From Pseudomonas sp. GL-B-19 (GTDB lineage: Bacteria > Pseudomonadota > Gammaproteobacteria > Pseudomonadales > Pseudomonadaceae): a DNA stretch of 64,000 nt. Shown here piece by piece: positions 1 through 8,739 of the stretch (position 1 is the first letter of the stretch; each line of letters begins with the position of its first letter). A program made the position numbers and the translations under genes. The DNA is taken from positions 310,001 through 374,000 of the forward strand of contig NZ_JAHBDK010000020.1 in assembly GCF_019956415.1 (NCBI RefSeq), read 5' to 3'. Under the pieces are notes generated by a model. It was not told where the DNA came from. It saw nothing but the letters and a program-made list of their open reading frames with translations, and searched no databases.

Positions 1-288
1 TTTGATCGTGGCGTTGACACTCTTCTGGTCGCTGCTCAACTCCACGTCCGAAACCTGGCCGATAACTACACTGCGGTATTTGACCTCGGTCTTGTTGGCT
101 GTCAGGCCATCACCGGTCTTGAACATGACGGTGATGGTCGGGCCTTCCTGCAAAATGCTGTGGACCACCAGTGATATACCCACCAATACCGCAACAATTG
201 GGACGATCCAGACCAGCGAGACGCTACGACCAGTCTTGACTGGGGCCTGGCCGGGGGCTTGTGGACCTTCAGTGGCTTGCGACTTCAT
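1..288 (-). CDS. pqiB: PqiB-like MCE-domain protein, N-terminal part (runs off window)
   Basis: Only the first 96 codons are present; the gene continues beyond position 1. The protein starts with a short Gln/Pro/Gly-rich cytoplasmic stretch, then one membrane segment (about residues 22-42), then the start of an MCE-like domain (GDGLTANKTEVKYRSVVIG), which is typical of PqiB/YebT proteins. Members of this family form periplasmic tunnels that carry lipids between inner and outer membrane. The ATG at 288 is preceded by GAGGAGG and lies 20 bases inside the end of the preceding pqiA-type gene, so the two are likely translationally coupled. Family assignment is secure, the exact paralogue less so. 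Confidence 0.85.
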   Translation of the reverse strand, partial: MKSQATEGPQAPGQAPVKTGRSVSLVWIVPIVAVLVGISLVVHSILQEGPTITVMFKTGDGLTANKTEVKYRSVVIGQVSDVELSSDQKSVNATIK

Positions 289-925
289 CCATGACCTCCT
301 CGTTTTGTGGGTTTCCCCGTGTTTTATCCCAAATCAGGCGCGGGTCGAAACTCATCGCCGACAGCATGGTGAACACCACCACCAAACCAAAAAACAGAAT
401 ACCCGCGCGCGGTTCGATGTCGGCCAGGGCTTTGAACTTCACCAGTGAGGCCACCAGTGCCACCACGATCACGTCGAGCATTGACCAGTAACCGATGACC
501 TCGACGACGCGGTACAACTGCGACCGCTCCTTGCGCGCCCAGAGGCTGTCGCGATGCACGGACACCAGTAAAAACGTAAGGGCTACGAACTTGATACCCG
601 GCACCGCGATGCTGGCGATAAAAATGATCAGCGCGATGTCCCAGGCGCCGGCCGCCCAGAATTCCAGTACACCGCTCATGATCGTGCTGTCGGCGCCGTT
701 GCCGAGCATCTGGGTGTTCATGACCGGCAACAGATTGGCCGGGACGTAAAACGCCAGGGCCGTGAACATAAAGGCCCACGTGCGGGCCAGCGAATTGGTT
801 TTACGCCGATGCAAAGGAGCGCCACAGCGCTCGCATTCGTGCGGATTATCGGTCATGTCGCAAGTCATGCCGCAGGTATGACACAGGCACAGGTTGAGAT
901 CGCTGGCGACCGGGGGCATGTTCAT
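269..925 (-). CDS. pqiA: PqiA-domain inner membrane protein (second PqiA half)
   Basis: A 218-residue membrane protein with an N-terminal zinc-ribbon-like cluster (CHTCGMTC and CERCGAP) followed by about four hydrophobic segments, the pattern of one PqiA domain. E. coli PqiA is about twice this size and contains two such domains in one chain; here the other domain is encoded by the preceding gene. The start at 925 forms an ATGA overlap with the stop of the upstream gene; a more distal ATG at 937 is possible. The gene overlaps the start of pqiB, so the three form one operon. PqiA proteins act at the inner membrane with the MCE protein PqiB. Confidence 0.85.
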   Translation of the reverse strand: MNMPPVASDLNLCLCHTCGMTCDMTDNPHECERCGAPLHRRKTNSLARTWAFMFTALAFYVPANLLPVMNTQMLGNGADSTIMSGVLEFWAAGAWDIALIIFIASIAVPGIKFVALTFLLVSVHRDSLWARKERSQLYRVVEVIGYWSMLDVIVVALVASLVKFKALADIEPRAGILFFGLVVVFTMLSAMSFDPRLIWDKTRGNPQNEEVMDEVASH

Positions 926-1518
926 AAAATGTCCCATAATTCACGGATATCGCGCCCGGCGATGCGGATCATCATCAGGCTGAGCACGGCCAGGGCAAAC
1001 AGGCCGATGCCCGGCAGCACGTCGAGAAATCCGGCGAGTTTGATGACCGCGACCATCGCCGCCAGAAAGCAGACTTCCAGCATGCTCCAGGGCCGAAGGG
1101 CTTCCAGCCAGCGCATGCAGAATTTAAACCCGGGCGAACGTCGGTGCGTGAGGGCGAAACCCAGGACCCAGATCAGCAGCAAGAGTTGGAAAATCGGCGC
1201 GAGGATCATCGCGATCGCAGCGACCAACGCGATGAAGGTGATCGGCCCAAGGCTCAAGGCCAATACCGAATCCCACAGTGTTGCGCTGTTTCTAACGCCT
1301 TTCAGGCTGATGGTCATGACGGGATACAGGTTGGCGAAAATCCATAGCATCAAGGCCGCGAAGGTCAACGCAAGTCGTTGCTCCACCGTCATGCGGTTAT
1401 AGCGCTGCAGCACGGCGCCGCAGCACGTACACAGGGTTTTCTGGTGTTCAACGAGCGTGACTTTTTCATACACACAGTCGCAGTGCTCGCAGATGATCAA
1501 TTGATCAGTATTTGCCAT
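922..1518 (-). CDS. pqiA: PqiA-domain inner membrane protein (first PqiA half)
   Basis: 198 residues with an N-terminal pair of Cys motifs (CEHC at about residues 10-13 and CTCCG at about 31-35) and four predicted membrane segments, matching a single PqiA domain. It is the first visible gene of a minus-strand pqiA-pqiA-pqiB operon and shares an ATGA overlap with the next gene. Together the two short proteins correspond to the two domains of the longer enterobacterial PqiA. The ATG at 1518 has only a weak Shine-Dalgarno sequence. Expected role: inner-membrane partner of the MCE lipid-transport channel. Confidence 0.85.
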   Translation of the reverse strand: MANTDQLIICEHCDCVYEKVTLVEHQKTLCTCCGAVLQRYNRMTVEQRLALTFAALMLWIFANLYPVMTISLKGVRNSATLWDSVLALSLGPITFIALVAAIAMILAPIFQLLLLIWVLGFALTHRRSPGFKFCMRWLEALRPWSMLEVCFLAAMVAVIKLAGFLDVLPGIGLFALAVLSLMMIRIAGRDIRELWDIL

Positions 1519-1761
1519 GGGCCAAGGCTCAACAAGAGGCAGGAAGTTCAGAGCACCCCCTCAATATAGAAGTGCCTTGCAATTGAGCAAATCGAAAGTC
1601 GAAACGGTGGCGCAGTGTAGCAATGAAACTCCCATCTTTGTGAGCTATAAAGAACGCTCGCGCCCAAGACACGACCATGAAATGACCAAGCGACGTACAC
1701 TACTGAGGCCGTTGTTCGTCGTCTGTTAATACTCGTGTTTTCCTGCGGTGGAGAAGCCTCG
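1519..1761. other. Divergent intergenic region, pqi operon / ytcA-mdtNOP operon
   Basis: 243 bases that must carry the promoters of two divergent operons. A GGAG at 1749-1752 serves the ytcA start. No operator or terminator stands out by eye. Confidence 0.5.
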
Positions 1762-2043
1762 ATGAGCCATAAGGGAAAGAAGACGAGTCGCTGGCACGGC
1801 GGCATTGTTCTGCTGTCGCTGGCGCTATCCGCCTGTTCCAATGCGTCTTCGGTGCCCGTGCTGGGAGCGTTTTTCCCTGACTGGTTGTTCTGCATTCTCG
1901 GCGCTACGCTGCTTGTCCTGATTATCAATAAATTGCTGGCTCGGCTCGGCTACAGTGCCTGGCTGGCGCCCCCAGCGCTGTTTTATCCCATGCTGACTGC
2001 GCTCTTCGCCTTGAGCGCCTGGCTGCTGTTCTTCCAGTCCTGA
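1762..2043 (+). CDS. ytcA: YtcA-like small lipoprotein
   Basis: A 93-residue protein with a lipobox-type signal (LSLALSAC, lipidated Cys near residue 22) followed by two hydrophobic segments. It opens an operon with mdtN-, mdtO- and mdtP-like genes, the same order as ytcA-mdtN-mdtO-mdtP in E. coli, and this context supports the YtcA call. The start at 1762 was chosen over one at 1735 because GGAG sits eight bases before it and the lipoprotein signal begins there. The function of YtcA proteins is not established; presence in the operon suggests an accessory role in efflux. Confidence 0.75.
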   Translation: MSHKGKKTSRWHGGIVLLSLALSACSNASSVPVLGAFFPDWLFCILGATLLVLIINKLLARLGYSAWLAPPALFYPMLTALFALSAWLLFFQS

Positions 2044-2059
2044 CCGGGAGTCGCCGACC

Positions 2060-3112
2060 ATGAGCGAAAAAGCTGTAAAGCCGCTGCCCCGGCGCGTTCT
2101 GGTACTGGTGCTGCTGGGGCTGACGTTGGTCCTGCTGATAGGGGTGGTCTGGCGGCTCGACAATGCGCCACGCACCGATGACGCCTATGCCTACGCCGAT
2201 ACCATCAGCGTCACCCCCGAGGTGAGCGGCAGCATCGTCGAGCTACCGGTGCACGAAAACCAGCAGGTGAAGCAAGGGGATGTACTCCTGCGCATTGATG
2301 CACGTCCCTATCAGGACGTCCTCGACCAGACTCAAGCGTCGATGCAAGCGCTGAACCAGGAAATCATCCTCAGCCAACGCCAGGTCGATGCCCAGCAATT
2401 CAACTCTGATGCCGTACAAGCCAGCATCGAACGGGCCAGAGCGACGGCGGCCCAGACCGCGGACACCCTGCGCCGGATCGAACCGCTGCTATCACGCGGC
2501 TACGTGTCTGAGGAGCAGGTGGACCAGGCGCGCACCGCCGCCAAGAGCGCCCGAGCCGAATTAAACGCCGCCCAGCTACAGGTCAAACAAGCCGCCTCTG
2601 CCGTCAGTGGGGTTGATGCGTTAGTGGCCAAACGCGCAGTGATCCAGGCGCAAATAGCCCGCGCCGAGCTGGATCTGGAACACAGTGTCATGCGCGCGCC
2701 CTTCGACGGCCGAATCGTCGGTCTGACGACCTCCGACGGCCAGTTTGCAGCCGCCGGGCATCCGTTGTTCAGTCTGATCGATACGCGGCACTGGTACGTA
2801 GTAGCGAACTTTCGCGAGACCGAACTGCACAACATCCATACCGGCAACCGCAGTACGCTCTATCTGATGAGCGACAGCGGGCGTGCATTCAGCGGTACCG
2901 TCGACTCCATAGGCTTTGGCGTTTTTCCTGACGATGGCGGCGCTCAAGTCAGTGGACTGCCCAAAGTCGCGCGAACCATCAACTGGGTGCGGGTGGCCCA
3001 ACGTTTTCCGGTGCGCATTCGAGTCGATCAGCCCGACCCGGAGTTGTTCCGTATCGGTGCATCGGCGGTGGCCGTGATCCACACCGATAACAGCGAAGGT
3101 AAGCGGCAATGA
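2060..3112 (+). CDS. mdtN: Membrane fusion (HlyD-type) protein of MdtNOP-like efflux system
   Basis: 350 residues: one N-terminal membrane anchor (about 13-33), a first lipoyl-like half (SGSIVELPVHENQQVKQGD), a long alpha-helical hairpin rich in Ala/Gln/Arg (about 85-200), a second lipoyl half (RAPFDGRIVGL) and a beta-barrel domain. This is the periplasmic adaptor of a tripartite pump that joins the FUSC inner-membrane protein encoded next to an outer-membrane factor. The stop overlaps the next start as ATGA (3109-3112), which implies coupled translation. Substrate is unknown; in E. coli the equivalent system has been linked to resistance to sulfa drugs and puromycin-like compounds. Confidence 0.88.
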   Translation: MSEKAVKPLPRRVLVLVLLGLTLVLLIGVVWRLDNAPRTDDAYAYADTISVTPEVSGSIVELPVHENQQVKQGDVLLRIDARPYQDVLDQTQASMQALNQEIILSQRQVDAQQFNSDAVQASIERARATAAQTADTLRRIEPLLSRGYVSEEQVDQARTAAKSARAELNAAQLQVKQAASAVSGVDALVAKRAVIQAQIARAELDLEHSVMRAPFDGRIVGLTTSDGQFAAAGHPLFSLIDTRHWYVVANFRETELHNIHTGNRSTLYLMSDSGRAFSGTVDSIGFGVFPDDGGAQVSGLPKVARTINWVRVAQRFPVRIRVDQPDPELFRIGASAVAVIHTDNSEGKRQ

Positions 3113-5154
3113 CTATTGTAGATGGCCGGTTTGAGCGGCTCTGGCGCTTTCTGGTCGTGGAGTTGGCGGCCTTTCCCGGGCGCAGCAACGCATTACTGCG
3201 CAATCTGCTGGCGTGTACGCTGGTCATCATTCTTTCGATGAGTCTTGAAGTGCCGCTGCTGGCACTGTCACTGATCATGGTGTTCTTCGTCAGCCAGACC
3301 AACGTGGTACTGACAAGGATGGCCGGCATCCTGTTCATCGTCAGCGCGACGCTTGCCATCGGTATTGCAATCCTTCTGCTCAAGTTCACTTATGGCTATC
3401 CGCTGCTGCGCATCCTTTGTGCCAGTGCGGTCTTTCTTGTCAGCCTGTTCGGCATGCGCGCCACGCGCCTTGGCCCGCTGTTTTTCGTGGTCGCTATCGT
3501 CACTATTTACGTCCAGAGCCTGGTGGATCTCGTTGCGCAGCCCGAGTTGCTGTTACGGGGTTGTCTGTGGGTATGGATGGCCGTGGTTTATCCGACGCTG
3601 GTCACCCTGCTGGTCAATACGTTGCTGTTGCCACAAGAACCGCAGCAGCTATTGCGCGAGGCAATGCGGCGGCAGTTGGCGAAGGTCGAGGCGTGTCTGT
3701 TCGCGTTGGAGGAGGGGCGGGCGAAGATTCCTGTGATCAGCGCGACTGACGTGCAGCAGGGCGTGCTCGGCCTGCACAAACTGCTGAAGTTTGCGAGCAT
3801 GCGTGATGCTGGCTATCGCGCGCATGAGGTGCAGCATTTGGCGGTGATCATCTGTGTAAGCCGGTTGCATGCCGCTGCCGCGTCCTTGAACGGCGCCGTC
3901 TCTGATATCGAGGCGCTGGCGGCGTTACGCCAGGATTGCGCGGCGCTGGCCAAGGCCATCGAGGTTGACCCCATTGCGGCGCTGTTGTTGCGCAGCACGG
4001 CATTGGCGCGACCGCTGATGCCTCCAGCGCTGGAGGAGATGCGCGACGCATTGCGCACCCTGGCCGTGAGCGAGCGTGAGATCCCGGCCAGCAACACGCC
4101 GGTGAAGGAACCGCTATTGGCAAGCGATGCCTTCAGTAATCCCAATTACCTGTTTTTTGCCTTAAAAACCTGGCTGGCTACGCTGTTTTGCTATGTGTTC
4201 TACAACGCGGTGGACTGGCCGGGTATCCACACCGTGATGCTGACCTGCGTGATCATCGCCTTGCCCAGCCTCGGCGCCTCGACCCAAAAAGGCGTGTTGC
4301 GCATTGGCGGTTGTCTGCTGGGGAGTGCGTTGGCACTGCTGTGCATGGTCTTTGTCATTCCGGGCATCGATAGTTTGGTCGGCTTATTGATCATGAGCCT
4401 GCCGGTGATCGGTCTCGGCGCCTGGGTTGCGGCAGGTTCTGAGCGCATCAGCTATGCGGGTTTGCAGATCATGTTTTGTTTCGCACTGGCCTTGCTCGAA
4501 CAGTTCGGACCGACGACCAATCTCACCGAGATCCGTGACCGTCTGGTGGGTATTATTCTCGGTGTTCTGGTCAGCACACTGGTGCATGCTCTGCTGTGGC
4601 CGGAAAGTGAGGGTGACAGTTTGCGTCGGCGCCTGAGCGCAATCCTGCAGAGCCACGCCGGATTATTGCGAGCACTCGCGTCCAGTGCATCGACGCAAAC
4701 TTTGCACGAATCGAGTTTGCGCAGTTGGGGTCAACTGGCTGAATGCGAGGCTATGCTCGCCCGGGTCGCGCTGGAGCCTGGTTGGCAACAGGGTGAGCAC
4801 GAAGAACTGACCCTGTTCACGCAGACGCTGCTGGCCAAGGCACGGCAGACCCTTTTGTTGACTGGCCAGTTACAGCGCAACCGTGCGGCACTCAACGCCG
4901 AACTGCCGATGTCGCTGCGGGCCTGGCTGGACCAGCATCAGGCGCAATTGGGGGCATGGCTGGTCAGCTACGCGGCACACATGCTGGATCCGGCGGTTGC
5001 GCTGGATGCCTTGCCGCCATTCGATCCGCCAATTGAAGAGGAACCGGACGGTGACGCGGTGTTACTCGAGCTGCAGGAGCTGCGTCGTCAGTTTGATTCC
5101 CTACCGGATTGGCAGTCATTCGAAACGAGGACCCTGGCGGAGCAGCGCTCATGA
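3109..5154 (+). CDS. mdtO: FUSC-family inner membrane transporter, MdtO-like
   Basis: 681 residues, very close to the length of E. coli MdtO. Two clusters of hydrophobic helices (about 25-175 and 345-490) are separated and followed by soluble helical regions, the two-block layout of fusaric acid resistance/aromatic acid exporter proteins. It lies between the adaptor gene and the outer membrane factor gene and overlaps both by ATGA (3109-3112 and 5151-5154). It is therefore the presumed inner membrane component of the pump. The natural substrate cannot be read from the sequence; aromatic acids are a reasonable inference from the family. Confidence 0.88.
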   Translation: MTIVDGRFERLWRFLVVELAAFPGRSNALLRNLLACTLVIILSMSLEVPLLALSLIMVFFVSQTNVVLTRMAGILFIVSATLAIGIAILLLKFTYGYPLLRILCASAVFLVSLFGMRATRLGPLFFVVAIVTIYVQSLVDLVAQPELLLRGCLWVWMAVVYPTLVTLLVNTLLLPQEPQQLLREAMRRQLAKVEACLFALEEGRAKIPVISATDVQQGVLGLHKLLKFASMRDAGYRAHEVQHLAVIICVSRLHAAAASLNGAVSDIEALAALRQDCAALAKAIEVDPIAALLLRSTALARPLMPPALEEMRDALRTLAVSEREIPASNTPVKEPLLASDAFSNPNYLFFALKTWLATLFCYVFYNAVDWPGIHTVMLTCVIIALPSLGASTQKGVLRIGGCLLGSALALLCMVFVIPGIDSLVGLLIMSLPVIGLGAWVAAGSERISYAGLQIMFCFALALLEQFGPTTNLTEIRDRLVGIILGVLVSTLVHALLWPESEGDSLRRRLSAILQSHAGLLRALASSASTQTLHESSLRSWGQLAECEAMLARVALEPGWQQGEHEELTLFTQTLLAKARQTLLLTGQLQRNRAALNAELPMSLRAWLDQHQAQLGAWLVSYAAHMLDPAVALDALPPFDPPIEEEPDGDAVLLELQELRRQFDSLPDWQSFETRTLAEQRS

Positions 5155-6620
5155 ACGCCGGTGCTCGTTTGTGCGCGTTGCTCGGCATCAGCCTGATATT
5201 CGGCGGATGCGCACTGATTCGCGAAGAGGGCGAGCTGGTGCCGCAGCGCAACCCGGCCAGTATTCGGCTTTCGGATGACCTGCACCTGGCCCGCGAAGGT
5301 TGGCCCGAGGCGCGTTGGTGGGCACGCTATCAGGACCCGCAGCTCAACCAGTTGATCGACATGGCCTTCGATCAGGCTCCGGGCATCGCCATTGCTCGCA
5401 GTCATATTGATCAGGCCCGCGCCCAGGCAGCCTCGGTGAAATCCCTGACCGGCGTGCAAGTCGAGCTGGTCGGGCTGGTCAACCGCCAGCACGTCTCCGC
5501 CAACGGCTTTCTCGGTCCCTTTGCGCGAAACGAACCGCAACTCGGCCTCACTGGCCCCTGGTACACCGAGGGCATAGTGGGACTCGGCGGCACGTACCAA
5601 CTCGATCTCTGGGGGCGCCAGCGTGCGCAAGTAGACGCGGCTTTGGGTGTGCGTAACGCGCGGCAGGCTGAAGCGGCCTGGGTCGAACTGGAAGTGTCCA
5701 GCGGCGTTAGCCTACTGTATTTCCAGATCCAGACGGCTCAGCAACTGCTGGCCAACCTTGAACAAATGTCGACCATTGCCGCCGAAGTGGTGGCCGCGCA
5801 TCAAGCGCTCATTGAGCGTGGTCTGGAGGCGCAGCCGCAGAAGCAACTGGCACTGAGCAACCAGGCATTGATCGATCGTCAGATTGCCTCTTTGCGCAGC
5901 CAGACGCAGCAACTGCGCGAGGCCATGCGAGCATTGCTCGGCGTCAGCGCTGAGGTCTCGCTGCCATTGAAGCCGAGAACACTGCCGGAACATGCCTATG
6001 GCGTGCCGCAAAGCCTGGGTTACGAATTGCTGGCGCGACGTCCGGATTTGCAGGCCATGCGCTGGCTGGTGCAGTCGTCTTATTCAAATATCGATGCGGC
6101 CAAGGCAGCCTTTTATCCGAGTTTTGACATCAAGGCGTTCTTCGGTGCCGACGCCTTGCACATGGGGGACCTGTGGGACCACGACAGTCGACAAATCAAT
6201 CTGATCCCGGGCGTGACCCTGCCAATCTTTGATGGCGGTCGCCTGAATGCCGAACTGGCAAACACCCAAAGCCTGAGCAACACCCTCGTGCAGCAGTACA
6301 ACCAAGCGGTGCTTGACGCCGTTCGTGACGTCGCCGTAGCCGGAAGCAAGTTGCAAGGGTTGGACGCAGAGGAGAGGTTACAGCAAGCTCGAATCGGTAA
6401 TTTTCTGTTCAACCGTGACAGTGCCGAGGCGCATTATCAACGCGGCCTGTTAGGTCGGGTCGTGGCATTGGAAGCGAACCTGCCGCTGTTGGCCGAGCAG
6501 AGCAGCCTGGCCTTGTTGCAGGGGCAGCGCCTGGAAAGCGAGGTGGCGCTGATCAAGGCGTTAGGCGGTGGTTATCACTCCAATCCTTCCACATCCATGA
6601 GTGAAGCGAGCCGAATGTAG
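5151..6620 (+). CDS. mdtP: Outer membrane efflux lipoprotein, MdtP/NodT-like
   Basis: 489 residues, matching MdtP in length. The signal peptide ends in a lipobox (LIFGGC, Cys at about residue 18). Two TolC-like repeats follow, with the characteristic RWWARYQDPQLNQLI segment near the N-terminus and RPDLQAMRW at the start of the second half. The start at 5151 overlaps the mdtO stop (ATGA) and puts the signal peptide at the N-terminus; an upstream in-frame ATG at 5109 would add 14 residues and is unlikely. It supplies the outer membrane channel of this pump and ends the operon. Confidence 0.88.
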   Translation: MNAGARLCALLGISLIFGGCALIREEGELVPQRNPASIRLSDDLHLAREGWPEARWWARYQDPQLNQLIDMAFDQAPGIAIARSHIDQARAQAASVKSLTGVQVELVGLVNRQHVSANGFLGPFARNEPQLGLTGPWYTEGIVGLGGTYQLDLWGRQRAQVDAALGVRNARQAEAAWVELEVSSGVSLLYFQIQTAQQLLANLEQMSTIAAEVVAAHQALIERGLEAQPQKQLALSNQALIDRQIASLRSQTQQLREAMRALLGVSAEVSLPLKPRTLPEHAYGVPQSLGYELLARRPDLQAMRWLVQSSYSNIDAAKAAFYPSFDIKAFFGADALHMGDLWDHDSRQINLIPGVTLPIFDGGRLNAELANTQSLSNTLVQQYNQAVLDAVRDVAVAGSKLQGLDAEERLQQARIGNFLFNRDSAEAHYQRGLLGRVVALEANLPLLAEQSSLALLQGQRLESEVALIKALGGGYHSNPSTSMSEASRM

Positions 6621-6762
6621 TGTTCGGATAGTCAGGTGTGATCCGTGCATCGCGCTGTCGATTTCGCATCGGCTTGTTCGACTATCCATCATGGAATGAG
6701 GCTGTCGGGTTACTGTGACCCCAGGCTTTCCCTGTACGAGTACTCACTGGGAGAAGAAGACT

Positions 6763-7380
6763 ATGCGCAAGCTCATCGTTGCGGCATTCATGAGTCTGGA
6801 TGGTGTTATGCAAGCGCCCGGCGGGACTGATGAAGACACCAGCGGCGGATTCCGCTTGGGTGGCTGGATCGTGCCCTACGTCGACAACGTCTCCGGCCAG
6901 GCCATACAGGACCTGTTCGCGAAGCCGTTCGAGTTGCTGCTGGGGCGGCGTACCTACGACATCTTTGCCGCTTACTGGCCGCACAGACAGGCCGATTCAA
7001 AAAGCCACGCCATTGCTGATCTGTTCAACAACGTGCCCAAGCACGTCGCTACGCATCACCCCGATACGCTCGATTGGCACAACAGTCATGCTTTGCAGGG
7101 AAATCTGGCCGATGCGATACGCGCGCTCAAGCACGAGGACGGCGATGATCTCTTGACGCAGGGCAGTGGCGATCTGGTGCGCCAACTGCTTGCCGCCGGG
7201 TTGGTGGACGAGCTCAGGCTTATGATTTTTCCCGTGGTGCTGGGCCGCGGCAAGCGCTTGTTCGACGACACTGCACAAGCGTTGGCGTTCACGCTGGCGC
7301 ATTCGATCAGCACGCCAGGTGGTGTGCTGATCGCCCGCTATGTCAGCCAGGGCGAGGTGCGCACAGGGGCGTTTGAATAA
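6763..7380 (+). CDS. Dihydrofolate reductase-family (RibD C-terminal domain) protein
   Basis: 205 residues with the fold signature of the RibD C-terminal/DHFR-like group: KLIVAAFMSLDGVMQAPGG at the N-terminus, LLLGRRTYDIFAAYWP in the middle and DLVRQLLAAGLVDELRLMI near the end. Proteins of this type (YyaP/YwjB-like) bind NADPH, but their reactions are mostly unknown. The start at 6763 has GGGAGAAGAAG directly upstream. It is monocistronic and converges with the histidine kinase gene, whose end lies three bases away. It is not the folate-pathway FolA. Confidence 0.8.
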   Translation: MRKLIVAAFMSLDGVMQAPGGTDEDTSGGFRLGGWIVPYVDNVSGQAIQDLFAKPFELLLGRRTYDIFAAYWPHRQADSKSHAIADLFNNVPKHVATHHPDTLDWHNSHALQGNLADAIRALKHEDGDDLLTQGSGDLVRQLLAAGLVDELRLMIFPVVLGRGKRLFDDTAQALAFTLAHSISTPGGVLIARYVSQGEVRTGAFE

Positions 7381-7383
7381 GCC

Positions 7384-8739
7384 TCATGGTTTAGCTCTTT
7401 TTAAGCAGACCGAAACACATAACCCGCTCTGGTTCAGCTCATCTGAAAAACTCAATCGGATGTGCGCCCCCGTGCGATCGGCTATCGCCTTGACGATGGA
7501 TAAACCCAGCCCGGAGCCTGTTTCATCGGTTCCCAAACTGCGGTAGAACGGATTGAATACCAATATCTGTTCTTCTGCGCTGATACCTGGGCCAGAGTCC
7601 TTGACTTGAAGAATCACTGTTTCTGGCGCCAACTCGATTGTCAGGTCGACTCGTCCGTCAACGGGGGTATAACGGATAGCGTTATCCACCAGATTCTTGA
7701 CCAGGATTAACAGATCCATTTCGTTGATGTTGACCTGTACATCTTCGATTCCTTCAACACCGATATCGATGCGCTTGCGCTCTGCCAGCGGCAGTAGGTC
7801 TTCTAGTACCTGTCGATAAACTTCATGGACTGAAACTGATGCCTGTGATTGATCCGGGCTCGATTGTGCGGCTGCCAAGGCCAGCAGTTGATCAATCAGT
7901 TTTCTGCTGCGTTCTATTCCCCGGGACAATGGCAACAAACGTTCATAGGCCGGCGCCGGCATTTCTGTGGCGGACAGTCGCTCGGCTTGTAGTGATAGGG
8001 CTGTCATTGGGGAGCGCAGTTCGTGGGCTGCGTCGGCGATGAAGCGACGTTGGGTGTCCATGGACTGCGCGACGCGCGCCAGTAAACGATTGATCGCCAC
8101 GACGAAAGGACGGATCTCGGTCGGCAGGTGGGTTTCATCTATTGGGTGCATTACCTGTTTATCGCGCTGATCGATTTCGTCCGAGAGGGTCGCGATGGGG
8201 CGGAAAAGTTTGCGCACCAGATCCCCCACCACCAGCAACAGCACCGGAAACAAAATGAGAAACGGCAACAGACTGCGCCAGGCGCTCTCGCGTGCCTCTT
8301 TGTCGCGCACGTCGGCCTCTTGGGCGATTACGATGCGTTCACCACGTAACGTGGTTCGGATCAGCACGCGAAAGTTTTCGCCAGCGATGTTTATGGTCGA
8401 CAAGCCATCAGCCAGCGTTGTGGGGAACGGTAGCGGTATTGTTGCGTCGTCGGAGCCAGTCGCTTTGCTGCTGTCGGTCAGGTATTGCACGATGACCCTG
8501 GATTCTTCGTCGTCGCCAACGATCTGCTCACCCGCGGGGTAACGCAGGGTCATCTGCTGCCGCTCAAAAAGAACGGCCACTTGACGCAGGGTCTCATCCT
8601 GCATTTCGTGTGCCTCGTTCAGCGCGGAGACGAACGCGAAAACACCGGCGAGCGCCGCCACGATCAGGATGGCCAGCGACAGCGTTATAGAAAGCCGTAC
8701 CTGTATCGATTCGCTCAAGTGCTTTTTGAAACCATCCAT
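7384..8739 (-). CDS. Sensor histidine kinase (QseC/PmrB-type)
   Basis: 451 residues: membrane segment 1 (about 17-40), a periplasmic sensor of about 115 residues, membrane segment 2 (about 155-175), HAMP linker, then the HisKA box with the phospho-acceptor His at residue 239 (AAHELRSP) and an ATP-binding domain with N, G1 and G2 boxes (NAIRYTP, DSGPGIS, GSGLGLSIVKA). The start codon lies 25 bases inside the end of the response-regulator gene, so the two are co-translated. Architecture is like QseC/PmrB kinases of OmpR-type systems. The signal is unknown. Confidence 0.9.
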   Translation of the reverse strand: MDGFKKHLSESIQVRLSITLSLAILIVAALAGVFAFVSALNEAHEMQDETLRQVAVLFERQQMTLRYPAGEQIVGDDEESRVIVQYLTDSSKATGSDDATIPLPFPTTLADGLSTINIAGENFRVLIRTTLRGERIVIAQEADVRDKEARESAWRSLLPFLILFPVLLLVVGDLVRKLFRPIATLSDEIDQRDKQVMHPIDETHLPTEIRPFVVAINRLLARVAQSMDTQRRFIADAAHELRSPMTALSLQAERLSATEMPAPAYERLLPLSRGIERSRKLIDQLLALAAAQSSPDQSQASVSVHEVYRQVLEDLLPLAERKRIDIGVEGIEDVQVNINEMDLLILVKNLVDNAIRYTPVDGRVDLTIELAPETVILQVKDSGPGISAEEQILVFNPFYRSLGTDETGSGLGLSIVKAIADRTGAHIRLSFSDELNQSGLCVSVCLKRAKP

